A DNA stretch of 64,000 bases from Paramarasmius palmivorus (lineage: Eukaryota > Basidiomycota > Agaricomycetes > Agaricales > Marasmiaceae): NCBI GenBank assembly GCA_037176845.1, contig JAYKXP010000059.1:273020-337019 (forward strand), written 5' to 3'. A program made the translations under genes and the position numbers. Below, one piece after another: positions 12,025-23,244 of the stretch. The first letter of the stretch is position 1. The number at the start of each line of letters is the position of its first letter. A model generated the notes under the pieces. The model saw only the letters and a program-made list of their open reading frames with translations. It was not told the DNA's origin and did no database searches.

Positions 12025-13448
12025 ATGACCACCAGTCCCAAACGCTCCTCCAATCGACGCGTCTCTCCGACCAAGAAACTTCAAGATAACAGCTCTCGCT
12101 CCATAACTCCCAAGATACGATACTGCCGTAAATGCAAAGACACCGAAAAGCATGAACAACGACTGTGCCCCAATTACAAGCGTCGGGTGCGAAAGCAGGT
12201 GAGCTTACATCTTTACTTATAGCCATGCTATCTCTAACTTTTGCTCCAATATTTTCAGGGCGTGTCACCACTCAACCCGGTGAACGCTGTTCCTCCTCTC
12301 CCGACCCCCACACACGGTAGTTTGACAGCTATGCCCAGCCTGTCTCCGTTGGCAGTACGTTACATGTTGGTATTGGTCTGCCTGTCTTGACTGAGTATCT
12401 CAATTTTTAGCCCACATCCGGCTCGACCAGCATACCCGACTCTGATGAAACACCCGACTCTGATGAAACTGTGAGTGCATCGTTCTCTCGCCGATATGAT
12501 AAATCTCAGTAACGTATATTCCATATACTACAGAGCGTGGTGGTAATACCCATAGATCCCGTTTTACTGCGGTCACCACCGCCTCCACAGCCAACCACGC
12601 TACCCGCCCTTGCCAGTGGATCACCGTTTGGCCATGCATCACCACAATCAGCACCGAGTGATAATCCCTTCATAACCTCTGGTTCCTCTTCATCTTTCAA
12701 TGTTCCAACTCACATGATGACACCTCCGCGCGCCTCTTCTGACACTCCCTCTCGTTCTTCATCACCGTCCACTCCGTCCCGCTCGTCACCCATTGCCTCT
12801 GCCATTGGCCGTCGTGGCTCTGTCTCCCCCAGTCACTCTCGCTCTTCTTCGAAGCGTATACGTGCCACCGTCAGGAATCCGGTTTTTGGGACCATAGTCG
12901 GTGCCTACCGAGGCACCAGAGTCATGAGTGGGTCTTCTGGCTATTCAATGTTGGTGCCAATCTCAATCACACTGCAGGTGTTGCCCGGTCACGTCCACTT
13001 GGCGATGTCAAGACGACCAAGGTCGCGAAGCATTTTCAAGAGCGCTTACACGCCTTACTCACCCGAGTAAGTACCGCTTTCTCTTTATATCCGATTGGTT
13101 TTGAAATCATTCCTCCAGTGCGAAGACTTGGCTCATGAAACCGGTTGTTGGCTATATCTCTCCGCCCAACTACCCACAGCCAACGTACCATTCACGCATT
13201 TCACGTCAGAGCGACTGCGGGCGGAAGGAGGAGCTATAATGGATGAAATACATGACGCCTCGGATCGTCTATATGATTCTCTGATGTCCGCTCGCCGTCG
13301 AGACAATGCTCAGCTCGCTTCTGAGATAATTAAGGCGAATCGGGATCGCGAGGCGGCTCGCCAGGGAGAGGCTGCAGCGCTAGACCGACTGTCCCAAATG
13401 GAAGCAGCCTTGTTAGCGGCTGGAGTACCTATTCCTAGTACAGAATAA
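12025..13448 (+). CDS. CCHC zinc-knuckle-like and coiled-coil protein
   Basis: Exons 12025-12198, 12259-12354, 12411-12470, 12534 to about 12856, about 12916-13066 and 13119-13448. The junction between the fourth and fifth exons is uncertain. Residues 34-48 have C-x2-C-x5-H-x4-C, close to a CCHC zinc knuckle, set in a Lys/Arg-rich region (RRVSPTKK, KRRVRKQ), so nucleic-acid binding is plausible. A long Ser/Pro-rich, probably disordered middle follows. The last exon encodes a helical, charged segment (ERLRAEGGAIMDEIHDASD onward) ending in an Ala/Leu-rich coiled coil. It starts divergently from the KDZ transposase; the two alternative start codons share one CATG at 12024-12027, so the genes may share a promoter. 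Likely an element-encoded accessory protein; its role is unknown. Confidence 0.6.
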
Positions 13449-13674
13449 TGTCATACAAAACTCTAATAATAATACAATGAATTCAAATAGCGTGATTTCA
13501 TGATACACAGTGGACAGCGACAGTATGAGCAATACATGCGAAAACTGGGGACAGGGTGGGGCTTGAGGAGAGCAGGTTGATGCCAGAGTATTGCAGGCCG
13601 GTGAATATTACGAGCAGGTGTGGTAACAGTTGGCGGTTGCCCGGAGGGTAAGACATAGTTGGACTGGCTTCTAA
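13449..13674. other. Short intergenic stretch
   Basis: 3' flanks of two convergent genes. No gene or repeat seen. Confidence 0.4.
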
Positions 13675-14078
13675 TCAGGGGTGAGCTTGGTCTACAACGT
13701 AGTCAAGTCGAACGTACTGTGTGCCATCACCGTCAGCCAACCGGTCTGCAATCTTCGGTCTGTATCGTGGCGGACGACGGTCTACCACTGCAGAACCTCG
13801 CCTTCCTTCCGCTGGTCCTGCACCTTCGTATGAAACCAAACTTAATGGACCGTTTTTTTTTGAGCGTGTTAGACAAACAAGTTGCAAGGAAAACTCACGT
13901 CTGTGGCCTGTTGGTCGAACGATGTCTCCTCATTCGTTCTCGAGCCTGCTGGCGTGTAAGGTCCAAATTTCTGTGAGATAGTCAGAACACTGTAAATCGA
14001 TTTTTTAAACGGCCTCAACCTTCGCCTGTAATTGGCAGAACCTGTGCGGTTAGCTTCTCGTTTCTCGACGGTCACCAT
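13675..14078 (-). CDS. Small hypothetical protein
   Basis: ATG at 14078; exon 14078-13899 encodes a basic, Arg/Lys-rich 60-residue segment (VEKREANRTGSANYRRRLR) and ends in a clean GTGAGT donor. An acceptor at 13841 leads into a second exon. The frame that reads on longest to 13675 (Arg/Asp-rich, ending VVDQAHP) is not the frame reached by that splice, so either a different junction is used or the gene ends earlier. No family recognised. Its position inside the giant element, convergent with the CCHC gene, is the only context. Confidence 0.35.
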
Positions 14079-15102
14079 GGCAGAGAAGTGCAACGAACGA
14101 TGTCACACCCATGTCACGAGTCACAGGGCTTCTCCGCATGGTGAGTCCTGGTCAGTCCTCATCCAAGCATCCCCCACAACCACTGGTTTACAATAAACAT
14201 TCCATTCAAACGCTCGGAAGAAAACTCCGGATGTCTGATCTCATTGGCTAACAAAAGGGACAACCTTCTGTGTGTCAATAGAATTTACGTGGTGAGTCCG
14301 TGGACACTGTGATCGTGTTTAAGGGTGTTCGATATTGTCTAAGGTACTTAGCGTCTTATTGCTGGTTCTATAATCAACAGTGTCGCCACTAGAGTAGCAT
14401 TACATTCCCAGCTCCTCGCCAAGCCCGAAGTGACTACTGGGCTGTGAACCTTCCATCCGACCGAGGACAACCTAGCAAACGTGTAGTATGGACTCTGTAG
14501 TTTGAATGATTGTGAGTGAGTACGAATAGTGTCGCATGTAGGTCCAGCCAGTTCGGTGGCGAGCGGGGCCTAATCTTATGTTTCATTGGAGTTGTAGGAC
14601 CTCCATGGGGGTGAAACAACATTCCAACTGGCGCATTCAAGCCAGCAAGGGGAATAGCGATGGTTGGTTTCATGTGGTGAGTCCGCAGGTTTGTGGTGAG
14701 TCCGCAGGCAGGAGACGATAGGAGGTTTCGCGTCGGATGGATTAGCTACGCCAGAATGTCAGACATTAATACATATCCTCACATTACACAACACCACCAC
14801 CTACCGCTTTCGTAGCTCCTCAAGCCTGTCAGTGATACAAAGCATGGTGAGTCCCAACCAAAGGGCCGTATACCTTGTTGACCGTCCTTCAGATCCAGGC
14901 TTGCCAGTGGCGCGTTGGTGTATCTGAAATCTCACTATCACAACTGAAGGTGATCATTCATTCGAAGGAGACACGCCAATCTAACCTATGGGACGAATAG
15001 GGAGGCCTTCAAGTGTAGCGGACATCCCGATTAGGAAGTGCTGACGGCAGAGCGACTTTGCCGCTTTTTGCCCTCAGCGTCTGCACCACACACGAACCAC
15101 AC
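14079..15102. other. Non-coding stretch with repeated GGTGAGTCC words
   Basis: No convincing gene in about 1 kb. The word GGTGAGTCC occurs five times, near 14136, 14289, 14674, 14694 and 14845, each after ATG or GTG. It has the form of a strong splice donor, so this may be the multi-exon leader of the gene starting at 15103, or a decayed small repeat. Confidence 0.4.
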
Positions 15103-16073
15103 ATGGCCCGGATTCCATCCCCAGGAGAACACTCAGGGTACAGCTCTGACGATGGTAGTCTCGACGAATTCATCCAGAGTGTTCTGGACGAACCGTGCTC
15201 CGACGTTGAATCCACTGCGACCCGAGAACCACCTCTACACCCCGACTATTATGCCTCTGACGAAGATGACATTCTCGATGCTTTTGTTCGACAAAGTGTA
15301 CAACATCCCTCCCCTGATTCTCCTTCTCCACTACCGAGAGTGGGTATGTGATTTGCTCTTCACCTCATTTACCGCGTGTCGTTTATCGTCGTTCCCAGCT
15401 TATATGACCGAGAAGCATCGCCTGTGCCAGGACAACACACGGTCAAAGATACTACGATCAACCACCGCCACTGAGAGGGCCATTGGAGCCAAAGCTCAGT
15501 CTCGCCCCATCCGAGACGCACTTGTGGGACCATACCGAACTTCGTTGGACTCAATAGAGGCTCAGCCGGGCAAAACGAGTGGTGTAAAACATATTGTCAG
15601 GGAAGTCAGCAAGGAAGGCAAGGAAGGCGCACGTCGCCTGCGTCCTCTGATCATGCCGTGCTTGGTAGACAACGCTCGAGTGCTCAAACGTTCGAGGACG
15701 AATGACACTATAGGCACGTAGAGGGCCCCTAGTCGCTTGATTGGTACTCATGACCCCGTATGCAGAGACACAAGGACCGGACCATGATCGAACACGCATC
15801 AATGTCGAGATGGCAGGGAGTGATGGAGTGGATGCATTGGAGCAACGACGACAAAGGGAGCGGGAGCGAAAACGACGGTAAAATTTCTTGTATTGTGGGA
15901 CGGCTACGTTTCTGTTCCTGACAAAGTCACCGACACAGGGATAGGAAGGCGAATCCTGAATTGCACCGAGCCAGGCAGAGAGTCTATTCCGCTCGCTATA
16001 GGAAAGGCCGGGAGGCTCAACTAGCGGAAGCCGAAAGATTACGCCGGCGGAAGAAAAAGGGGGACGATCGATG
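15103..16073 (+). CDS. Acidic/basic hypothetical protein, element cargo
   Basis: Exon 1, 15103-15343, starts at ATG 15103 and encodes an acidic Ser/Asp-rich segment (DEFIQSVLDEPCSDVES). Exon 2 starts at 15399 in the matching phase and encodes a Lys/Arg-rich, probably flexible segment up to about 15715. A third exon about 15776-15878 and a last exon from 15940 to the TGA at 16073 encode a very basic helix (RRQRERERKRRDRKANPELH, later RARQRVYSARYRKGR) like basic nucleic-acid-binding tails. The joint between exons 2 and 3 is unresolved: no GT donor gives the right phase, so a GC donor, a lesion or two genes are possible. No known family. It may be a DNA- or RNA-binding accessory of the element. 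Confidence 0.5.
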
Positions 16074-16506
16074 AAGCATGTGGCAATGATAACAATGGCG
16101 TGATATCGTTATCACGGTTGCGATGGATCGTCCTATGGCAGCTTGGCACCTGTTCGTAATATAGCCACCTTGATAGATGTAATGTGTGTAGAGCGCAACA
16201 TAGGCCCCAAAAAATCCAAAGAAAAAAAAAGGTCTGCGCTCCAGAATACTAGTAAGCGTCTGTCGCAAAGGGCGAGATAGACGGAAGGAGAGGAGGTTGG
16301 CGCCAGGGGTGTACGAGTAAACCAAGGCCAGATGATTTTGAAATGCGTGCAGTTGTTGCACTCGGGGGAAAAACCACCTTTCTTTCCTACCAGCACGTCG
16401 CAGTGTCAACCTGCCCCGACAACTCAGCAATGGAAACTTGTACGGGTCCGAAAAAAAAACTTACTGAATGCCTACTAATTTTTCTTCCACCATAGCGTGT
16501 ACCAGC

Positions 16507-19177
16507 ATGATGCAGCAGTGTCGCAACGGTAAGTGGTATCGTTCCTGCGGCATGTTCCAAATAACTAATGAACCGACCCAGAGTTGTCCGACGCCAAAGA
16601 AAAGCTCATAGCGTTGGAGAAGGCTCAGGAGACCGCTATCAACCAACTGCGCAGTGCGAAGGGGAGAGTAACGCAAGCGACGAATAAGCTGAAGGCTGGG
16701 CGTGCACTCCCTGCCCGGCCAGGTAAGGAAAGGGAAAAAGAAATTAGGATAACCCAATCGGAAGAGCGTTCGGCCCAGGCAGTGGAGGCCAGGGACGCGA
16801 AGCAGTCTGAGTTGGAGAGAGTGGCGGCTGAGGTCGAGCAAGGAAAAAAAAGGGTGTCAGCGCTACTAGCCAAACTGCAAGGTATTTCTGCCCGTTTACC
16901 TGGCTAACAAAACTGTGACTGATTCTTCTCGATAGAATTGGAGGCAATAGAGGCCGAGCTTGTTCTCCAACCGGAGAGGCAGTCGCACGAAGAGCACCCA
17001 AGGAGTGTACCAGGTAGGCTGGTCCAACCTTTTTATGAGGAAGGAGTTGATAGACCATTGTCGTAGTGTCTCCACCGCTGCGAGAGGGAGAGAAGTCGCC
17101 CATGCAGGAGATCAGTGAGTACCCTGGCATTTGTTGCAAGTCTCATCCTGAACACCTGCCAGATACGTCGGGGGAGAAGGTCTCAATACCGACAGATGTG
17201 CCGGTACCAGTTCACGACCATCACCGCCCAACCACTACGGAAGAACGGAGGCCAGAACCGATCGGTGAGGAGCGTCCGTCAGGCGTCGCTCACGGAATGA
17301 ATACTCCGATGATCGTTGATATTCCTTCGCAATCGGGATCCAATGCCGACCCAGCAATAGTCGTGGACACGGCTCAATCGAAAGGCGAAGGTGGTTCGTC
17401 TTCAAGCAGTCAACCATCACATTCTCTCGCAGTCGCACAGGCTGCGACCTCAGGGGCGGGTAACAGGCCCAACGCTGCCGCTTCTGCGTCTTCCTCGTCT
17501 GCTGTAGATCCAGTAGATGTCGACGTGGTGATTAGAGATGGTATGGTGTTAGATGAGGAGGACCTGGTTGCCGTTTCAGCACAACCGAAGCGCAGAGGCA
17601 GCGATAACATGCCGGAGAGTGGAGGGACTCCAAAAAGAGTTCGTCGTGGATCGGATACGATGGATGTGGAGGAATCGCAAAACCAGGTATGTTCTCCTGG
17701 TGACTCGATGTTACTTAGAAGATTGATTGGGCGAGTTGTAGAGGGATAATGTCAGTGAGATATTGGAGAGCAGGGACGAATGCGGAAGAGCAGCAAGTCT
17801 TGTGGAGGGTGAACCAAAGGCAAATGACGCCGGTGAGGTGAGTATGTGTTTTGTGCGTGGTGTGTAACAGAGCCCTGAACTGCGACTGTGCAGGCCGTGA
17901 CCGGTGTGGTCGGAAAGCAGACGGACAAAGGCAAAGGGAAGGCGAAGCAGAAAGGCGAGGGCAAGAAAAAGGGGAATATAGGTCCTGCTTCGCGTGTCAA
18001 GCAGGTTGGAACGGTGGAACTTTCTGAAGACGAAGCTCGCCCCGTGGCAGACCTTCTCGACGATCGTGTGTGCATCAGTTCACCTTTCGATGCAAAAGAC
18101 TTTTCCCTGGGTGAGTCTTGGCATAGGTCTTCTGAGAGGAAAGAAACTCACCAGGTGTTAGACATGGAAGAGAAAATCAGGGATTGGCTGAAGCTCGTCC
18201 TGAATGATCCTGCCAAACTAAAGGAGGTGCCCCCGCCAACTGGGACGTATACCTATATCATGTCTGATGCACGTCTGGCTCCAGAGGTGGCCTATACCGC
18301 TCAGGAGATTGCGGAAAAACTGTTTGTATCGCAAAACTCTGCATTCAAATGTGTCTGCCATTCTCGAGGAGACAAGCAGACGCAGAGTTGGGATCACCCT
18401 GACGAGTTTTTCGGAATCCCTTGGGAACCGTTCCCGACCACCTTGAAAAAGATGATGGGTCAACATATGTCGCCTCCGGTCAAGCGGGATGCGCCGGCGC
18501 CAAAGACTTTGTTCGCAGCAAGGTATGCACCGGATGTCGTCGAGCGACTGGCAGACATGAACCAGAAGAGGTTGGCGTACAACGTGAAGAAGAAGCAGAC
18601 GTTGGAGTTGAGGGTAGAGCCAGAACATAGCTTTGGTGGTCCTAGCTCCGTCGGGCAGGATGTCGAGCGAGACTCGTTTGGGAGAGACATTCGGTGCATG
18701 GATTGTGGGTGCCTGGTGAGACATGCGCTGATGTACTTGGCGTTGTGGAAGATGGGGAGGATAGGGTCTGTAACACATCCGGGGTTCTTCATGCGGGGGA
18801 ATGATTCGTATCTGGCGTCTCGAGATCGACAGTTCTACCTGGAAGATTTGGAACGGTTGGGAAAAGTGAGATTGGAAGATCTGTATACACACGTACTGGT
18901 GACGGATCCAAACGACCCTCGGAAGCAGATCTTCCAGAGGAAGAACCCTATGCAGGCTCTATGTAACCAAGCGAGTCGTCTCTTCCAGGACATGCATTTG
19001 TTGGCAGCAAAGGGATTTTCAGTTCCGAAGGAATACGAGCAGTTGGGTGATTTCCTGGGTATTGCAACGAAGCAGGTTAAGCGGGCGGAGGAGAAAGAGG
19101 AGGAGCCGATGTCGCTATTAGACAAGAACAGCAAGGAGTACCTAGAACAGGTTGCACTGCGTGTTCAACGTAAGTAG
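16507..19177 (+). CDS. Unknown 783-residue protein: coiled coil, acidic linker, conserved-looking C-terminal domain
   Basis: Seven exons, 16507-16528, 16582-16881, 16936-17013, 17067-17114, 17163-17686, 17742-17837 and 17894-19177, join exactly in phase (783 residues). Residues about 8-110 form a strong coiled coil rich in Lys, Glu, Gln and Ala. Residues 150-360 are Ser/Ala/Asp-rich and look disordered, with nuclear-type basic patches (PKRRGSD, PKRVRRGS). The last 350 residues are compact and contain Cys pairs (FKCVCHSRGD and RCMDCGCLVRH), a long helix-rich segment (RQFYLEDLERLGKVRLED) and a Trp-rich core (DHPDEFFGIPWEPFP). This C-terminal domain does not match a family I know. It is the largest intact non-transposase gene in the element and a prime candidate for a cargo-specific function. 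A minus-strand reading of part of it is antisense only. Confidence 0.75.
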
Positions 19178-19460
19178 ATTGTATTGTACCTTTCGACTGT
19201 GTCAACGGAGGCACGTGCCTTTACCCGTCTCTTCGATGTTGAGCGATAGTGGCCTAAGACCATTGTGTGTTGTATGATGCGCAACGGGTGGGTGATTCAA
19301 ACAGTCTACTGGTGACTGAGGAATGTGATTGACGCCAAGGAAATCAGCAACTCAAGATTATTGGATATTCAAGATGAGCTAGATACAATGTACGATTCAA
19401 TACACATGCTGCAACGTACAAACTAAACAGTAGTCCTCTGGTATGAGCTTCGACGAGAAA
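19178..19460. other. Convergent intergenic region
   Basis: Lies between the stop of the 783-residue gene and the 3' end of F-box-like gene 2. Contains CACGTG at about 19212. No gene or repeat seen. Confidence 0.5.
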
Positions 19461-20781
19461 TTACACAATGATTTGGTCCGTGGTCCACTTGTAGGAGAAC
19501 GGGGTGTTGGTTTGGATTCGGTCCTGCATACGTTGCGTGAAGAGCGAAAGCTTCATCGGCCCGGTTTCATGCAAGAGCACTATTGATTCCCATGGTCCTC
19601 GCTCAACAAATTTGAAGGTGCAGAGCGAGTCGTAGGAATCGGCAACGGTGAGGAAATCTTCGAGGGCATCGCCGAACCGCTGGGACATGATGTGTGTGTC
19701 GTGAACCCAATGCAGGGACATCGACTTGAGATTGATCGCTACGATTTGCTGCAGGAGAACACACAATGAATCGGAGGGTGTGCCTTGCACAACGAGTGTG
19801 AAGGATTTTAGTTGTTCGAGATGGATCTTCTGGGTCGGGAATCGAAGCGGGTGTAGTGGTGATATCGTGTCGTGGAGGTCGAGTGTTTGCACGTGCGAGA
19901 ATGGACGAAGAGAGTGATAAAAACCTTGAGGACACCCCGTGAGGCTGAGACTCTGCACCAGAGGAAGGGATGCCTTCAGAAATGTTGGACCGTGAGGAAT
20001 CCAGTGTCCCAGCCTAAGACTGACATGGCACGACAATCGACGAGTCGCCAGCGCATCCAAGAGCCGCATGGCATCCCAACCTTTGATGCGTTCGTCAACC
20101 TCAATCTCGATGTATGTGAGTGAGGGTTGGGAGAACATGGCCTTGTTGAATGTAAGGTTGGTGACAATGAAGTTGGTGATCGTGGGGTATTGTGACGCCG
20201 TGATTGTAAGCGACCCGAGGGAACGTTCCATGACGTTATCCAGGCATGAGCAGAGAGTGTCACGGACGTGAGGAATGGGCAAATCATACGAATTGTCTGG
20301 TGATGACAATAGTTGGATGGTGAGGTTAAGGGGATGTCTACGTGCGAGACTGAGGATAAAAGAGAGGAAGCGAATTTGTCGATTGGAGTGAGAGTAACAT
20401 TCTTGGGGTCTTTTGAGAGTAATGGTGCAGAAGTTGCCAGGATTTGACAGAGTGGCCTGTCGAAATCGCTGGGAGATATGTGCGATTCCAAGGGTTCGTT
20501 TGTTGTCGCCTCGCCAGTAGGTGGGGGTGCTGTCGAAAGTGAATCCGGTGACCATGGCATGCGACACTATCTCGCGTATGATCTCGGCAGGGAAAATCGC
20601 GAAATCTCCGTCGATCTGACTGGTGAAGAGGGTTAGCGGACACGTTTGGGGATGTCTCAGATGGGTAAACGTACGCGTTAGTGGGTGTGGGTGACCGTTC
20701 TGCATCATTGACGTCTTCAGGAGGACTGGGTGACTTTTGGGCTGCTGTCGCTGATATAAATCTGAATGGAGGCTTGATCAA
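19461..20781 (-). CDS. F-box-like protein 2
   Basis: Two exons: 20781-20675 and 20619-19461, joined across a 55-bp GT-AG intron in exact phase. The true start is not fixed. The first exon is open from a TTG at 20781, and another exon with an ATG near 20869 may precede it. The F-box-like motif is at the start of the second exon (DFAIFPAEIIREIVSHAM), followed by a helix pair and a tail of regularly spaced leucines (LDLHDTISPLHPLRFP, LEQLKSFTLVV) like degenerate leucine-rich repeats. By family such proteins act in SCF ubiquitin ligases as target receptors. It is a divergent relative of the genes at 5377 and 22779 and faces the opposite way to gene 1. One copy of the palindrome lies upstream at 21321. 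No lesion in the long exon. Confidence 0.75.
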
Positions 20782-21522
20782 CTTGGGTTTAGTGCTGTTA
20801 TGATGAAAAGACCATACTCAATGGAGGGGCTTCGAGTGATGAGTCGGCTTGTGACAATGCGGGATTGCATGGTAGTGATACGCTGGAAAATCGAACTTTA
20901 GATTGGAAGGGTTTCTTGTACTCGGTGCGACTCACTGAGCAAGAGGCAGAGAAATAGAGATACAGAGAAGCTGTTGGTTACGCAAGTGAAGCTTTACAGG
21001 TGTGCTGTCGGGCCTGTGGGAGTTATAGAACAACGCGATGGGCAAAGTGCCTGTGTTGAACGTAGTAGCTGTGGAGAGGTGAATGGGAGAAAAAAAAGAG
21101 TAGAATGTCTGAGTCAGCCAATGTCTGGATTTGTTCCGACGAATTGCGGGAAATTGCGGGTGTGACGTGATGTGATTGGACTCGTAGAACGAGAATGGAA
21201 TTTCAGAGGACTTATTGGGCTGGACATAGGAAGGATGAAAACAGATATGGACTGGGAGAATAGCGAGCGCAGGCTGAGAACCGTTGTGGCTGGTGGCAAG
21301 GAAGGCAGTCGGATCAAACCCAGCGTATCACCGCTGAGTCACAAATGTCCCAATTTGGCAGGTTTTATCAGAGATAAGAGGATGAACTGGATCAATAAAT
21401 TGTACGAGTAGTTACAGGGATTGGTTGTGCTGTTAGATATCTATAAGTACAGAATGGTAATAAACGAAGAGAAGAATATTTGAGGTGTCGCTCCTTATTC
21501 ACTGCCCGACCACATACTGAAG
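20782..21522. other. Upstream region of F-box-like gene 2
   Basis: Contains possible 5' exon sequence of the minus-strand gene near 20830-20870 and one isolated palindrome at 21321-21336. No other gene seen. Confidence 0.45.
21321..21336. repeat. Isolated copy of the terminal-array palindrome
   Basis: CAGCGTATCACCGCTG, the array palindrome with loop TATCAC, stands alone upstream of F-box-like gene 2 and downstream of F-box-like gene 3. Confidence 0.7.
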
Positions 21523-22779
21523 TTAGCCAGATCCGCTGGGTGCGGGCTGGTCAAAACTGTCTGTGGACCCCCAGGTTGGTATAGGTCCCCAGTTCCCGTC
21601 GGAAGGAGTGTCTTCATCGTACCACAGGTCAAACCCACGATAATGGTATTGAAAGCCGGAAAGAGCAAATTGACAGCTGATAAGCATGTCAGCGAATTCC
21701 TCGCCGTTGTAATTGCTCTTGGTTTGGAGGTTATGGAAGGTGAAGTTGCGGAGGGATGTAGAGGTACGACGAATTAGGGCGCGGATACCGTCAAAAAAAA
21801 ATTTACTGGTTGTAGGACTCTCGGGAGCGGACCATTCAATCGACAATGAGCGAAGGCCAGGCACCACGAGATATTGAAGAATGTCGTGGAAATGATGTGT
21901 GGGCTCAGTGGTAATGATAAATTCCAGGTATTGGAGGTGAGGAAGGCAAACATCACCCCTTGACCACCGCCATTCAGGTCGAAGAGTCCAATCACCAAAG
22001 GATAAGTTGAGTTGGACGGACTGAAGGCTCGGCAAACGCGCTACAACCGGAAGAACGGCTATAGTGCTGGAATAGAGTGTAAGGGTGGTAATGAAGGGGA
22101 GGCGGGGCTGAATGTCGACGTGTTGAGGTAGGGGATACCACCCCCATGTCGCGGTGGACAGGGTGCCTCGAAGCTGACGTAGAGCGAGGATGTTGAGAAG
22201 CCGGGGAAAATGGTCGCCCCCATCGCCGTTCGAGACGCCAGTTTCGAATCGGGTGAGACTGTGGATGTGTCCGGGAGGAATTTCTTTGTCGAGTAAATCA
22301 CAAATCCGATCAAAGCCCCAGCAGGTGGTGATCTTCAGTTCGCCCCATTGACGGTGAAGGAGAATATCGAGGCAAAGACATGGGACTGCTGGGTCGTCGT
22401 GCTGTGTTGGGCTCAAGCTGCGTCCTTCGTCACTCTCGGTGTCACTCTCGGTGTGGCTTGGTGAGAGGTCGATGTCGAGTTCGAGGGGATGTTTGGCATT
22501 TTCAATTAGAAAGATGAGGAAGGATGTGGAGGCGGGATCGTGATGACAGCGTTCATCGTCGTCTGCTCGCCAGCAGTTAAGGGATATACGATGGAAGGGT
22601 GCATTGAGAATGACGATAGCGTGGATGCGTTTACTGGTGAGCAAAAGGGAGAGCAGATCACGACGGCTGAGGAGATCGCAGTCAGGGAAAAAATCCAGAG
22701 CTTGGCAAACAATCTGCGCCAGAAGCTCGTTAGGGAGTGATTGCACTGGTGATTTGTCGGTGGTGTGAGGAGACTGCAT
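21523..22779 (-). CDS. F-box-like protein 3
   Basis: Single exon, 418 residues, ATG at 22779. The F-box-like motif lies at residues 14-60 (SLPNELLAQIVCQAL, then LLSLLLTSKRIHAIV). The tail holds repeated leucine-rich strands (PFITTLTLYSSTIAVLP, then a run beginning LPSLQSVQLNL and one with HLQYLEFIIT), suggesting an LRR-like fold that would present a target to an SCF ubiquitin ligase. It is intact and intronless like gene 1. Its 5' side faces array 2, which begins about 470 bp upstream. The spacers of that array are pyrimidine-rich when read in the sense of this gene, as are those of array 1 relative to gene 1. The two gene-plus-array pairs are therefore near mirror images at the two ends of the element. 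Confidence 0.8.
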   Translation of the reverse strand: MQSPHTTDKSPVQSLPNELLAQIVCQALDFFPDCDLLSRRDLLSLLLTSKRIHAIVILNAPFHRISLNCWRADDDERCHHDPASTSFLIFLIENAKHPLELDIDLSPSHTESDTESDEGRSLSPTQHDDPAVPCLCLDILLHRQWGELKITTCWGFDRICDLLDKEIPPGHIHSLTRFETGVSNGDGGDHFPRLLNILALRQLRGTLSTATWGWYPLPQHVDIQPRLPFITTLTLYSSTIAVLPVVARLPSLQSVQLNLSFGDWTLRPEWRWSRGDVCLPHLQYLEFIITTEPTHHFHDILQYLVVPGLRSLSIEWSAPESPTTSKFFFDGIRALIRRTSTSLRNFTFHNLQTKSNYNGEEFADMLISCQFALSGFQYHYRGFDLWYDEDTPSDGNWGPIPTWGSTDSFDQPAPSGSG

Positions 22780-23244
22780 AGTGCGAGGGGTATTGTATAG
22801 GGTGAGGCGGAGGTGTGCAGGAAAATTGGTGGTGGTGGTGGTGGTGGTGCAATTGTGCGATGTCGTGCAAGAAATTTTGGGGAATGTAAAGGATTGACAT
22901 TTGGCTGGGCACTCAATGCTTCATAGGTACAGATACTAATCATAATAGGGATATATAGCAAATAAAGCAGCAAGTCCGTCATTACCAGACTAGGAACTGC
23001 GCTGGTGTGGACAGTAGACTCTCAGAGAGACGTGAAATGGTGGAGATTTACTAGTGATAGATAACATGTACGAGTGGCTCTGCGAGCTTGGTGTTGTGGG
23101 AACGTGCCAACATGGCGAGAGTGCCAGTGGTGAATACGAGAAAAGTGAGGCGGTTTGGGTTTGGTGGCTAGTGAGCGGTATTGGGAGTGAGGATGGCATG
23201 TGCCTCGGCGATTACACGCTGTGCAGCAGCAAGGGACACAGGAT
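22780..23244. promoter_or_regulatory. 5' region of F-box-like gene 3
   Basis: Non-coding. A (GGT)n-type tract (GGTGGTGGTGGTGGTGGTG) lies near 22830-22850. No clear TATA box was found. It leads into array 2. Confidence 0.35.

Noticed and set aside
16017..16430. Minus-strand frame of 137 residues
   Set aside because: It partly overlaps the last exon of the plus-strand gene and has no start context or family.
18218..18892. Minus-strand frame of 224 residues
   Set aside because: Exact antisense of the well-supported C-terminal domain of the 783-residue gene.
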